Assembly (NCBI GenBank): GCA_023627715.1
Contig: JAMAHW010000040.1
Span: 124,001 to 188,000, forward strand
DNA: 64,000 bases
Direction: 5' to 3'
Source of the DNA: Periconia sp. R9002
Taxonomy: Eukaryota; Ascomycota; Dothideomycetes; Pleosporales; Periconiaceae
This document shows positions 22,749 through 33,291 of this stretch, one piece after another (the first letter of the stretch is position 1; each line of letters starts with the position of its first letter). Below the pieces are notes generated by a model. That model had not been told where the DNA came from. It saw only the letters and a list, made by a program, of their open reading frames with translations, and did not search any database. A program made the translations under genes and the position numbers.

Positions 22749-23247
22749 ATGCCCACTCTCTCCCAAGTCCTCGCTCTCGCTTTCGCCTTGGTGTCTGTCG
22801 CCAGCGCTATCCCCGCTGAAACTGAGCTTGCCAGAATTTTGGTATGTGTTTTCCTAGAATGACATACCTTTTTCCAGTAGATCGATGAGCAGCACGAGCT
22901 ATATGTTCGTCCGTGATCTGCATGGCACTGGTTGTTTTGATGTTTCCCAAAAATATGGTGGTACTTTATGTACTGACGAATACAAGGATCGCCGCGACAG
23001 CTGCACCACTTTAACCTGCGACCGCTGTGAAGAATTTACCTGTGGTGTTTGTGATATCGGAAAGAGCAGATGCCGCCCCATGGCGCCTTGCAACACCCGT
23101 TTCACGAACTGCAAGCGCACTGTTGAGTACGACCTTGCTCTTGCCGCGGGAAAGATCAGGGAGCGCGACGATGGGACCGTTGAAGTTCTAGATGAGAAAG
23201 CCCTCGAGTGGACTGCCTCTGTTCTCTCGTACGTACGTACCAAATAA
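22749..23247 (+). pseudogene. Small secreted cysteine-rich protein, apparently frameshifted
   Basis: Exon 1 (22749-22841) encodes a clear signal peptide (MPTLSQVLALAFALVSVASA) and ends at a good GTATGT donor. The main frame to 23247 encodes about ten cysteines (GGTLC, DSC, TC, DRC, FTC, GVC, SRC, APC, TNC), a small-secreted-protein pattern. The two parts do not join: every acceptor near 22877-22890 requires phase 2, whereas exon 1 ends in phase 0. Using the acceptor at 22880, phase 0 reads IDEQHELYVRP and stops, and the cysteine-rich part resumes one frame over (DLHGTGC). A single inserted base near 22910-22914 would explain this. The alternative is an intron ending at 22988 that skips two cysteines. 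No family is recognised and no function is assigned. Confidence 0.6.
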
Positions 23248-23749
23248 GCTCAGATGGGCACAATGTTACTCAAACGACCACCGAAACTTCGTCAAATTGG
23301 CTGGGTGCTAGCCCCACGCTCGCTTTTTACGAATTTTTCAAAGTGGGGACACAAGCTATACTGGACAGTTCTATGTAGAAACGTTTATCACCGCAATAGA
23401 AGTGTGTCCTTGATCTATCTGCCTTATGTATTCATTTTGGTCTCGTGTAATAGTGGTGCTTTCCATCCTCATTTAATGGATATATTTAGGTGGTTTTTGT
23501 GATAGCATTGTGCTCTGCATTTATTTGAGTGATGTCTTCATATTTGAAAGATATTATTGCTGGCAATCTAAGGCTTTGAGAAACCTGGGCAGCTAATTCC
23601 CTGGGTGTAATTCGAAATTGTACATTAGCTTGTACGATTCAAATTGCAGCATGAAAATGAATGCAACCTTCCTAGGTACGACTTTTCCTGATGTGAGTAT
23701 CTATTCTGAGCAGTCTATGGTTTGAGAGTAAAGTCGCAGCAAACTGATG
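23248..23749. other. Intergenic
   Basis: 3' side of the cysteine-rich gene plus the second 38-bp repeat copy. Nothing else is recognised. Confidence 0.4.
23634..23671 (+). repeat. 38-bp dispersed repeat, copy B
   Basis: Same orientation as copy A at 21688-21725, with one mismatch. The homology ends abruptly on both sides. Confidence 0.8.
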
Positions 23750-24230
23750 CAAGAACCTAGTTATTATCTCACGCTGGCGCAAATTCCGCTCTTGCTTGGC
23801 CTGGCTACCTGGATTTTAGAGAAGATAAAGCGTCATATTCTTGAGTGGAAGGGGCGCCTTGACATTCTTCAATATGTGGCGTGATGGTGTTCTCCCCTCC
23901 GAATTGAAAGCGTTGCTAATTACGCACTACATGATACCTCCCTTGTTGGTAGTACGGAGGAACTTCTCCCTCGATTCTATGGTAAGCCCGATGATGGCCA
24001 CGTTGTTAAGGTAACACGGGCTCTGGTTCTAGCTCAACGGAATTCTCGAGAATACCGCGATTGGCTATGGATTCGGATGAAGGATGATGTGACATGGTTA
24101 AAAGCTATGTAATGTCTCCTGGACAGCACCATACTGGTTATTTCGGGGTTTCCGTGGGTGCGGTCGGCTGGGTGGGAGGAGGCCTGGGAGGACTTAGCTT
24201 GCCTAGAACTACTATGGCAACATTTTAACA
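23750..24230 (+). pseudogene. Questin oxidase-like (DUF4243) remnant with two in-frame stops
   Basis: One continuous frame reads segments typical of the C-terminal part of questin oxidase-like proteins: IKRHILEWKGRLDILQYVA, LLPRFYGKPDDGHVVKV, TWLKAM, then PWVRSAGWEEAWEDL. It is broken by TGA at 23882-23884 and TAA at 24111-24113. The N-terminal half is missing. Intact relatives catalyse Baeyer-Villiger-type ring opening in anthraquinone-derived polyketide pathways. Family assignment is from recalled motif pattern and is moderately sure; that it is non-functional is clear from the stops. Confidence 0.6.
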
Positions 24231-25844
24231 CCTGCTACGCTTTCGACTATTGAGAATAGTGGAAAGCATATCTGAACGACCTTTTTTTTTTCCCTATAAA
24301 GTTTAACCCAAACGGAACCAGACAAGACGTTAATGGCTGTAATCCTTCCTGAACTACGGCTTAGCATAATAATATTCACATACAGCAACCTTACGAGTAG
24401 CAGCTATCTGGTTGTCTATGAACGCCAATCGTGATGTCCTCCTTTTTCTTCTTCAAACCTCTTTGTTATCTACGCTGCCTTTCTTTTTCAGTTACTTCTT
24501 CCTGAATCTTTTACAGTATTTTTGTCTAGGTAGAACTGTTTTCAATAGTTTACAAAGAAATCACTTCTAGTGTAGCATTTCGCGCTTGCGCTTAGACTCC
24601 TCTACCTGAACAGGCCGGGCGTTGGTATTCTCATCGTGACTATACTTAGTTTATGAATTACTTGAGCGCTTAACGAGTTCATAAACTGCCGTCCGCCAGG
24701 AATTTGCGTTAGGGTAAGGATTAATTATATTGACTATCTAGGCTATCTTGCTAAGTCGCGTGTATAGTCGGAAATAGCTAGATATGTACTATGACAGGCA
24801 TGCGTGCAATTTTGAGTGGATATAGAATGATTAAACAAGCTCGTGCGTTTTCATACAATAGGCTGTTGTTCAGAGAGAAGGGTATTACACCGATCCAAAT
24901 GTGGAGGGTTTACAACGAACACCGACGCACGTAGCCCATCACCGAGATCATTTGAACCGTGGCAATGAGTGTTGCCGAGGCAGAAGCTCGCATTAACAGC
25001 GATCAGAAGCGAATGTGGAAGAGAGCGCGAAAGATCTGGGTTGAGCTCCACGCCCTACCCTACAGCAGTCCCCTTCGCAGAGCAGCATCTAAGACAATGC
25101 AGGTATGGAAGAATGACTTCTAGTTTCCATTCCAGCAAGTAGTGATTGCAATCAACTCGAAAGTACTGGACGGGGTGTACGCGATGCAAAAGGCACTACC
25201 AGAAACGAACGGCCTCAAGATTACCGCACTTACAGCAACAAAGGCGTAGCGCTCGCATGAAAACTTCCTCGTGATGCGACTTTTTCCGCGATAAGCGATT
25301 CCCAGGAAAGAGCTTCTTCTGCGCTGCCACGACTCAGTTGAGGTGCTGATGGCTCGAAAGAACACCGTGGCCATACAATGAATTTCATCAAGTAGTGAGA
25401 ACGAGCTGCAATCGACAGTCGCCTCGCAACGTTAAACCCCGCCGTTGCGAGTTGCAAAGATGTTTGATGATTGGCCGGATTTGTACGTTCTATTGGGTGC
25501 GCCAACTGACTAAACCGGCCCAAGCGGCTAGGATCTGCTTGTATAAGGAACGCGCCAGCGGGACGAGCTAACTGGGGAGGGAAATGCACTAGCTTAACAA
25601 AGTTAAGTTTCAAAACAATTCTAACTATAAGTAGCTAAACCAGTTCCTAATATAGCTAGACGTTAGATTTTGGTGTATCATCCCTTATGACTGAGAAATT
25701 ATGTATGGTAGAGCTCAATCCCCGCTCCACGTGTACCTCAGCTGTCAGCATGTCTGCACCGCGGGACGTCCGCTCGTATGTCTGCTTGTTTCTAATGTGG
25801 TTTGAGGGCAAACTTTAAGTAGCTCATTCATTCCTAGGCTATCA
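24231..25844. other. Gene-poor AT-rich stretch, 1.6 kb
   Basis: No recognisable gene. Open frames on the minus strand at 24851-25613 have no known motifs. Probably old, decayed sequence plus the promoter of the next Zn2Cys6 gene. Confidence 0.4.
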
Positions 25845-27584
25845 ATGTTTTCCATCGCGCCACCTATGGCGTCTCAGGCATGTCAGGCTTGTCGGTACGG
25901 CACAGACGCAACCGCAAGAACGCCAGAATGCTGATCAGTCATAATAGACGCCTGAAAAGAAAATGCTCCAAAAGTCTTCCAGCTTGTTCCCTTGTATGTT
26001 AGGCCCTTTTGCGGCGCTCATCATGGAACAACTTTGCTCACGAGACAGTGCGTTCGACTCGGCAAAGAGTGCGACTATTCCGATTCCATGCCTACTGACA
26101 ATACCGTCAGTTCGCAGGGAGCTGGCAGTCCGCATCCATTGGAGCGATTGCCCTATGGGAGTCAGTCGCCACGAACAGCAGAAACCTTGTTATCAAGAAT
26201 TGGCTCTCGAGATCGTGTACAAGGGCCAACAACCCCTTTTCCTGTCGAGTTCTTCTTAGATCAAGACCAATTATCACCTTTGATGACGAACGCCTTGGCT
26301 CCGAGTGACCAATCGTCAGTGAGGCGCATTGCATCAGACTACCTGGAGTCTGATAAATTGGCACTCTGCGAAAGATACTTCACAAGCTTCCACACCTGGC
26401 TTCCCATCATCAGCAAGAAACGCATCATGCACGAGTTGCGCCAAACCTCTACAGAACTCAATAACTGTCATGAGCTCCTTCTTCTGTGTATGAAGCTTTG
26501 TATCACGACACCCAGCAGCCAACCCGCCGAGTCTGACCTTTACATTATTACAAGATCTTTGTGTTCTAGCGCTGAATCAGCGGGCTTCGTCTGCTTGCAA
26601 CTCCTCCAATGCCTCGTGTTGTTAACGGCCTTCGAGCTTTCTCATGCTATTTATCCGGCAGCATACCTGACCGTTGGTCGTGCCGCACGTCTAGGCTTAC
26701 TTATGGGACTCTACAGGCGACAAACTCAACCGCTTTTTAAACCAGCAGAAACTTGGACCTTGCGCGAGGAGCAAAGGCGAACCTGGTGGGCCGTCTTCGT
26801 TCTCGAAAGGTAGTACAGCTGCTACTATGGGAAGATCAATCTAATGCTAGACAGATTTATTCATATCGAGCCAAATTGCTTGCCATTTACAACTCTGGAA
26901 CCTGGCTTAGATGAGCTTCTACCTGTCAATGATGACGACTGGGATAATGGAGAAATAGTACCCAGCGAAGCACTCTACACGACCGCCTTCAGCTCTATCA
27001 CCAACGTGAGCTTATTTGCGCGGCTGTGTCAGGCAGCTCACATGCTCAGTAAGGTCATACAGCACAAAAGGGCGAAGAAGCACACGCAGGACGTTAGCGA
27101 CACCTTACAAGAGGCGAAAAGGCTTCATTATGCCTTGTCTGCTCTACAATCATCCATTGAAGAAACAAATACTGCCGGTGAGGCTTTACCGAGTCTCCGA
27201 TCGGCAGTGCAGGGTGCATTCTCCGTGTGCGTATGCGCGCGGTACCTGCTTTACAGCTTGTACGCCTGCAACGAGGACCACGGCACCATAACATCGGAGC
27301 GTAGTGGCTTGGAGACAGAGATGCAGGGCTTGAGTATCGCTGGTATTAAAGCCATTGCTTCCTCCGCAGTACCTAAGATGTTACAGGTTGCTCCCGAGTG
27401 CCCGTTCTTGGCGCATTGCCTATACCTCACTGCAACTGAGTGCGCGTGGTTCTTGCAAGAAGACCATGAGCCGGAGATGCGTGATGCGTTTAGGCAGGTC
27501 GTCCAGGGACTAGAATGTATAGGAAAGCAATGGGCTATCGGACGTGAGTTTGCACCGAAATGGATATACTTCGCTCGGTTCTAG
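25845..27584 (+). CDS. Zn2Cys6 transcription factor, 528 aa, four exons
   Basis: Exons are 25845-25894, 25948-25993, 26049-26809 and 26855-27584; introns are 53, 55 and 45 nt, and every junction keeps the frame. Splicing yields Cys13, 16, 23, 30, 33, 40 (ACQACRRLKRKC...CSLCVRLGKEC), a complete binuclear zinc cluster. A start at the second ATG (25866) is equally possible and gives 521 aa. The middle homology domain shows RYFTSFHTWLPIISKKR, GRAARLGLLMGL and RRTWWAVFVLERFIHIE. Introns inside the Zn-cluster codons are common in this class. Target genes are unknown; the neighbouring questin-oxidase-like remnant hints at a former secondary-metabolism locus. Confidence 0.87.
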
Positions 27585-27780
27585 GCTAATGGTTTCTCTT
27601 CCGTTTAGTTGAGTACCTTGCTTTGCTCGATCGCAACGGGGCATTAAAACTCATAGACTCCGGTGCTTATAGTTTTTATTCCTCTTTAATGCAAGCACGA
27701 CAAGGCTTACCCGCAACTTGGAATTTTTGATTAGTTGCAATAGGGTTAGCAGTCCGTCGCTGCTGTAAATATACATTAGG

Positions 27781-28320
27781 GTGCAAAACGAGCAAAATTC
27801 GTGGTGTAAATACAAAACGCGTCGCCAGCAGATCCAGGAGTTATCATACTTCGATGATGCTGCCCCAGTCAAAAAGGAACGATTTATTACAGCCTACCAC
27901 ATAGCCCGGGAGGCCGCGATTATTGAGAGAGTCGTACGTGCTGGGTGGGCCACTGCAGGTATCAGTCTGTTAAATATAAAGCGAGTAGTCAACTTATCTC
28001 AGGTTGCTCAAAGGGCAACCACTCCACCTGTTTGAGAAAGCAGGCCAGGCGATTATAATAGCAAATACACGCTCAGCAGCGCTAGAAGCAGAGAATGAAA
28101 GGCTACACAGTCAACTTAAGGCTCTTAAGCCTCGACAGCCACGAAAGAGAAAGTTCGTATAGACCCAAATCAAGGCTTTGCTACTATCAATAGATCAAAT
28201 TATGATAGCAAAACAGACATCATCTGCCCTTTTACAAGAACAGAACAATAGTAATACTAGAGGAAAGAAGCAGAGATTGTTGCAGCTGAAGTAGCAGCTC
28301 AAACTCTGCAACCCATGTGC
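27781..28320 (+). mobile_element. Pogo/Fot1-type DNA transposase C-terminal remnant
   Basis: Residues ERFITAYHIAREAAIIERVV followed by RAGWATAGISLLN match the segment after the DDE domain of fungal pogo/Fot1 transposases (F-x-x-AY-x-x-AR...GWxATGxxPxNxxxVL). Downstream, in other frames, come a leucine/glutamine-rich coiled-coil-like part (ALEAENERLHSQLKALKPRQ) and a basic RKRKF segment cut by TAG. The catalytic domain and inverted repeats are not visible, so this is a dead 3' fragment. It lies between two regulator genes. Confidence 0.6.
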
Positions 28321-28552
28321 ACAGAGTGGCAGTTGTAACTAGATTTGCTGAAATAAACACGATTTTCTGAGGGGTGGCCGAGCCACATCATGGTTGCGCC
28401 GCGCTAAGACGTTTTCCAGCACGGGTCTTAGCCACTTCGCTTCTTTATTGGGCCTCTTGCCGTTCATCACAGCCTTTCAGCTTTCTAACGCATTGATGCA
28501 TTTTGTCGCCTTCGGTTATTGATTTCTAAACACATTGACTCAACGCGTTATA

Positions 28553-29866
28553 ATGAAGACCAGGCGATACGCAGCCTCACGACAGAAAGCTTGTATCCGT
28601 TGCTCGACCGCGAAAGTCAAATGCGACCGTAAGACCCAAGGCTGCTCGAGATGCGTATCCAAAGCGTTACCTTGCAGCTACACGACTTCGACAATTGCCA
28701 GTCCTGCTACGGCAACTCCGGGGCCGATTGAAGGCTCTACATCCCTCCTGAGCCGTAACGTGAACACACCTTCCGGAATTACAGACGCTGTGGCGTCATT
28801 GGACTACAATGGCAGCCACGTGATGACGGATGCAACTTCTACAAGTGTTGGCGATGAACTCCCATCGATGCCGCCAGGCTTTCAACATCGAAGTCAATCG
28901 CAGCTTGTCGTTTCTGATTTACCCTCTCTGGAGTCTGTCCCTCAAGAGCAGGTCTATGACCAGTCCACGTCAAGCCTCGAGCTGTACTGCCCGATAGATG
29001 CTGAGGCCATCAGAAACCGTTGGCTGAACGTGTATCTTCCAGTACCGGGGCAGAGAATGAAAGAGTACTCTCCTTCGATCAACGCATTCATCTACCGTAT
29101 ACTCAAAGGCTATGCCGCGGTTGTGATACACAAGCGAGGTGTCCCACCTTTCGTACATGCATCACAGCTTAGGCCAGGTTCGATCAGCCCGCCGCTGGCG
29201 ACATGCATGTTGCTTGCTCATTTATGCGAAAAGCCACCTCCGGGCAGCGAAGCTGCGGCGATTGATATATTGCAGCGTGAGATGAGTCACCTTCTTCAAA
29301 AACACGATGGACAGGACGAACATGGCTCACTTGCGACATTTCAAGCATACTTGACCTACAGCATGGCCCTCTTCTTCCACCTTGGGCAGGCCGGCAGCTC
29401 AGTCCTCCAAGAAGCCATGATGAATCTACAGCATTTGGCATGTGCTACCGGCCGTCGAGGCCTCATGTGCGTCCCTGAGTCTCAACACGGGCGTCCTACA
29501 CGGGAGTTGTGGGCTCTCGTCGAGGCTAAAAGACGGACACTGTACACAATGTACTTGTTTGACAGTGTTCTCTCGGCTCACGACAGTCTTCCGACTGCTT
29601 TGGGCACTGAGCTCACTGGTCTGCCGGCTCCTTCAAGCAAACAGCTGTGGCAAGCACAAACGCGGCAGGGATGGGAGGCAGCTTACGATACGTACTTGGC
29701 TGATCCAATGCACGGTCTTCGTATCGACGAGCTCTGGCCTATGCCAGATGGGCTCGATGATGCTGGCATCTCTCATAGACGAGACAGAGTTGACCGTTGG
29801 TTGCAGGAAGCGGACGAATATGGTACCATGCTCTACGCAGTGACAAGCTGTACACACGGCGGCTGA
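28553..29866 (+). CDS. Zn2Cys6 transcription factor, 437 aa
   Basis: Single-exon regulator. The cluster is Cys14, 17, 24, 31, 34, 41 (ACIRCSTAKVKC...GCSRCVSKALPC). A low-complexity Ser/Thr/Pro linker follows to about residue 140. The C-terminal half has conserved family segments: AKRRTLYTMYLFDSVL (residues ~320-335) and the ending ADEYGTMLYAVTSCTHGG, which is characteristic of one group of fungal regulators. The first ATG of the frame is 28553; the open frame extends a few codons upstream without another ATG. The MFS transporter at 30176-31769 points toward it from the opposite strand and could be a target. Confidence 0.87.
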   Translation: MKTRRYAASRQKACIRCSTAKVKCDRKTQGCSRCVSKALPCSYTTSTIASPATATPGPIEGSTSLLSRNVNTPSGITDAVASLDYNGSHVMTDATSTSVGDELPSMPPGFQHRSQSQLVVSDLPSLESVPQEQVYDQSTSSLELYCPIDAEAIRNRWLNVYLPVPGQRMKEYSPSINAFIYRILKGYAAVVIHKRGVPPFVHASQLRPGSISPPLATCMLLAHLCEKPPPGSEAAAIDILQREMSHLLQKHDGQDEHGSLATFQAYLTYSMALFFHLGQAGSSVLQEAMMNLQHLACATGRRGLMCVPESQHGRPTRELWALVEAKRRTLYTMYLFDSVLSAHDSLPTALGTELTGLPAPSSKQLWQAQTRQGWEAAYDTYLADPMHGLRIDELWPMPDGLDDAGISHRRDRVDRWLQEADEYGTMLYAVTSCTHGG

Positions 29867-30175
29867 ATGTCTTCGTTTGTTCTAGACAAACAAAGCTGGC
29901 GAATGTTTAGCTCAACTCCGTGCCATCAGTCCCGCTTCTTCGATGCCTATCCTCTGATTAGCCAATCTGAGCATTAGCTGAGGCATCAACTTCGCCAATT
30001 CCCCAACACCTTCAGCTGTACCATCGCTGTAACTTCAAGTGGCTGCGAGCGAGACAATCAGAAATACCCAAATTTGAGGAAGGACGAACCTTCTGTATAT
30101 GTAGGACGGTGATGTAAAGCCAAGAGAGGCTCCTGTATATTTAAATCAAACGTAGATCTACATAAGTTGTGTTTC
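29867..30175. other. Convergent spacer
   Basis: About 310 bases between two stop codons; nothing else seen. Confidence 0.5.
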
Positions 30176-31769
30176 CTACTCCGGCGCCTGGCGATCCAAG
30201 CCCCCTGAGGCCTCCGTAGTCTTGTTTGCAGCCATTCTCCATTTGCCTGCAAACTTCCACTGCACAAAAACTCCGAATATAGATACAACCTGCACAATAA
30301 CGCAAAGAGTGAACGCTAAGCCGACCCCAATGCCATCCGCCATAGGCATGATAAAACTTGTGCCTCCAGCAGCAAACAAACAGCGTGCAAGGTTGAGACT
30401 AGCACTGGCACTTGCAGCCGCGTTTTGCACAGAGTAAACATCCACTAGATAGGTCATTACTACCGATTGAGTCGACACAGCCGTCCAACCCGTGATAAAG
30501 GTAGCAATTATGGGGACTGAAATGTGTACATGCTGGTCAATCGTCCAACCAAAGAGCATGATCGAGGCGCATTGGATCAATGCAAACAACGGGATCAGCC
30601 GAAGGCGAGCCTGTTCGAGAGGAAAAGAGTCGGACCTGGTGGGATCACTGGAAGCACCAAGCGGCTGATCGAAGCGTTCTTTTACGCGACGATAATCGAT
30701 ATCGAGGATTTTTCCAGTAGTCAGTGTGCCGATGATAGATCCAACGCCGTTAGCGATAAAGGACAGCCCGATCTCAGTCTCGCTGAGCCCGTAACGTGAT
30801 TCGAAAAAGGAGGACATAGCAGTGATACTCATCTGCCATACTGCGTAATATATAGCAAGGAAGAAGATGATGGGTGTAGCGTAGCGTGTCGTGAGGATAC
30901 GAAGCGGGCCCAAGATGTCAATTGGGTTTTTTGCCGGCACTACCTTTCCCTGACCTGGACTCCATGGAACCTTGGTAAACTTTTGGTAGGTAAGAAGGGG
31001 CTGCCGTACCAACAGATTGTTCGGCACGCGACTCCCGTTTGAGACCAGTGGTCTGAGTGTTTCTGGGAGCAGGAAGACCAAGAGCATCCAAACAATGCCA
31101 CCATATATGGTCAAGAACCAGAAGATGGCTCTCCAGCCTAAAGACCCAGAAATTGCTCCACCTATGACGGGTCCGACAGCCACAGGAGCGAGAAGTCCAG
31201 CTTGGAACACTCCCATATAACTACCGCGCTCTGATCTCGTCGTGATGTCCCCAATGATTCTGGAACTAATGGCTATTGTACTAGCACTGCCTGTACTCTG
31301 TAGGCATCTGAGTACAACAAGTGTGCCGTAATTCTTCGTTTCGGCTAGACCTATACATGCGCCAAGGAACACAATGAAAGTACAACAGTACGCGATACGA
31401 CGTCCTTTGACATCCGATACTGGGCCCCATAGACTTGGCGCAAGCCCTTGAAATACAAGGTACGAAGTAACTGTAAGGTTGATGAGTTCAACCGATACAC
31501 CAAGGTCTCTAGCGATTGTTGGAATGGCCGGGAAATATATATTCGACGCGAATCCAGAGACTGATGACCGCATTAGCTGGTGTATAGATCACGAGACGTG
31601 TAGTTCATTTACATGTTGCGGCAATCGAGACAACCAGCACTATCAGTGCCTTTTGTCTTTTGTCAAAGATGCTGTACAGCTCATCATCAAGCTGTGGTTG
31701 AGGTGGTGGGGTCTGCGCCGCTGCGACTTGTGATACTGCATTATTATTCGAATCGTCCAAGATGCTCAT
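30176..31769 (-). CDS. MFS transporter, DHA1 drug:H+ antiporter type, 513 aa, two exons
   Basis: Plasma-membrane exporter of the major facilitator superfamily. Exon 1 is 31613-31769 (cytosolic N-terminus plus the start of membrane segment 1) and exon 2 is 30176-31560; the 52-nt intron GTAAAT...TCAG has an AGCTAATG branch point. The junction gives AATFSGFASNIYFPAIPTIA, the usual DHA1 start. Motif A between segments 2 and 3 is GPVSDVKGRRI; motif C in segment 5 is seen as APVAVGPVIGGAISG. About 12 membrane helices are expected, with a charged loop at mid-protein (PWSPGQGK). The substrate cannot be predicted. Without splicing the first helix is truncated. Confidence 0.9.
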
Positions 31770-32027
31770 CGTGTAATCGTTTACGTCGCGATCCCCAGAG
31801 AGGGGACGCGCTGCTGGGGTTATCTAGCCCAGAAAGCCCGCACGGTTCACTAGGACTCTATTCTCAACGCCGAAAGTGCAGCCAATCGGCATTGCTCAAC
31901 ACCGACAGCATTCTCGGACCTCAGGACACGTCAATTTTCTTTCCCCAATTGCGACACCTCAACCCCGGCTTGGCAGGTATTATACTATCATGATCAGAGA
32001 AAATTAAATACGTTCCATTTTCTTTTC

Positions 32028-32282
32028 TTACGCTGGAACCGGAACATTGCGCTGCTTTAACCACCATCGAAACCCTCTCACAACCGCTTGAACTATAGCA
32101 GGCATTGCTTTTGGCCCAAAATATGCTGTGCTTAACCCTGATCTCATGGCCAGTCTTTTCGACATGATCAAGAATGACAGTACTGGCCGACACTTCATTT
32201 CGAACTGTGCTACTGGCTCGATGCTGTGAATAAGCTCTAGTACCCTCCACTCGACATCTTCACCCTTTTTGTCTTTCAGCAT
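32028..32282 (-). other. Short ORF of uncertain status, 84 codons
   Basis: The frame has a protein-like composition (MKCRPVLSFLIMSKRLAMRS...AMPAIVQAVVRGFRWWLKQR) and ends normally, but no family is recognised and no upstream exon was found. It may be the last exon of a decayed gene, or chance. Confidence 0.25.
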
Positions 32283-32690
32283 GGTTAGCCTGGAGCTCGA
32301 TAGAAACAGTTCCTTCCCGAAAATGAATCAGGACTTCGGATCCTTCCCGCATAGTTCCGAAGCTGTAAAAGTCATGCCTCAACTTCGGGTGAGTAATCAG
32401 GATGTGGTTTTGCGGAAGAGCAGGCTCTACGCGGGCGTGGAGAACGCTCTAGAAACCATCTGCAAGGCCAATGGAATCGATACAGTGATTATTGTATGCT
32501 GATTGCAGTACTTCTGCATTGAGATCTCGTACTTAGGATGAGTGTCACAGTCTGGCATAACGATCTCAGAAGTCGTTATGTGTACACTTTTCCGGCTGCA
32601 TGTTTGGACTACAATATCTACGTTATAAGGGATATTGTGCTGGAGCTTTCATTGACAAAACATCAAAGCTCTGTAGCTAGGCTCACGGAG
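32281..32690 (+). pseudogene. Isochorismatase-family hydrolase remnant
   Basis: The first frame contains DVVLRKSRLYAGVENALETI followed by CKANGIDTVIIV, the core of isochorismatase-like (cysteine hydrolase) proteins, then stops. The expected GxxTSGVVLSTVRxA segment holding the catalytic Cys/Thr area is not recognisable. A later piece in another frame, AACLDYNIYVIRDIVLEL, matches the following family segment (AADLDYxLxVxxD). An intron at GTATGC cannot restore the missing motif. The N-terminal catalytic Asp region is also absent. Judged a degraded copy. Confidence 0.5.
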
Positions 32691-33291
32691 CTATTGCAAA
32701 ACTTGAGTTGCAGGGGAATTGCCATAGAGCAAGCGTTAGGGGCACGGAAGAAGCTCTATCTATCTTTGTATTTAGTTTTTGCAAGATGGAGCTTCAGTGT
32801 CACTGCGCTGGAGCCTCATGGATGTGTTAGTCTCACAGATGCGTTATTTACTAATGCCAGGCCCTCATTAAACTACTCTTTCATGGCCATGCCAATGCAG
32901 AACATCCTGATTCCTTCGCAAGGGCATAGCGCGATTGAGCCTCCACGGAACGCGTCTTTGTGTTGCGCAAAAACAGCAAAGTGCTGAAACATTCCTCGGA
33001 TTGCGTTTTGGGGCATGTCCGCCATTTGCAACTATGCTCTGTGCTCGCCCTGTCACCAAGACGAGCCTCTATCGTCTATGTTCCTGATGCTTTCTTTTCT
33101 GACATTTGCCTGTTGCTGCATTGAATGCTGCATGCACAGTTGAGACGCCAGCGACATTTTCAATCTCATCCTTCCAGCCGGAAATCACTGATAAATGGAA
33201 TGTGTCCACTCGGGAATCCCTAGCGGTTGTGATATATAACGCAGTATTGCACAGCTACGCAAGCTTACATGAGCATGCGGTCCACCTGTGA
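32691..33291. other. No gene recognised
   Basis: Only short open frames with no motifs, between the isochorismatase-like remnant and the minisatellite. Confidence 0.4.

Noticed and set aside
24851..25613. Minus-strand open frames in the gene-poor stretch
   Set aside because: No motifs, poor start contexts, overlapping different frames; probably chance.
31921..32250. 109-codon minus-strand frame near the MFS gene
   Set aside because: Overlaps another frame with more protein-like composition and has no motifs.
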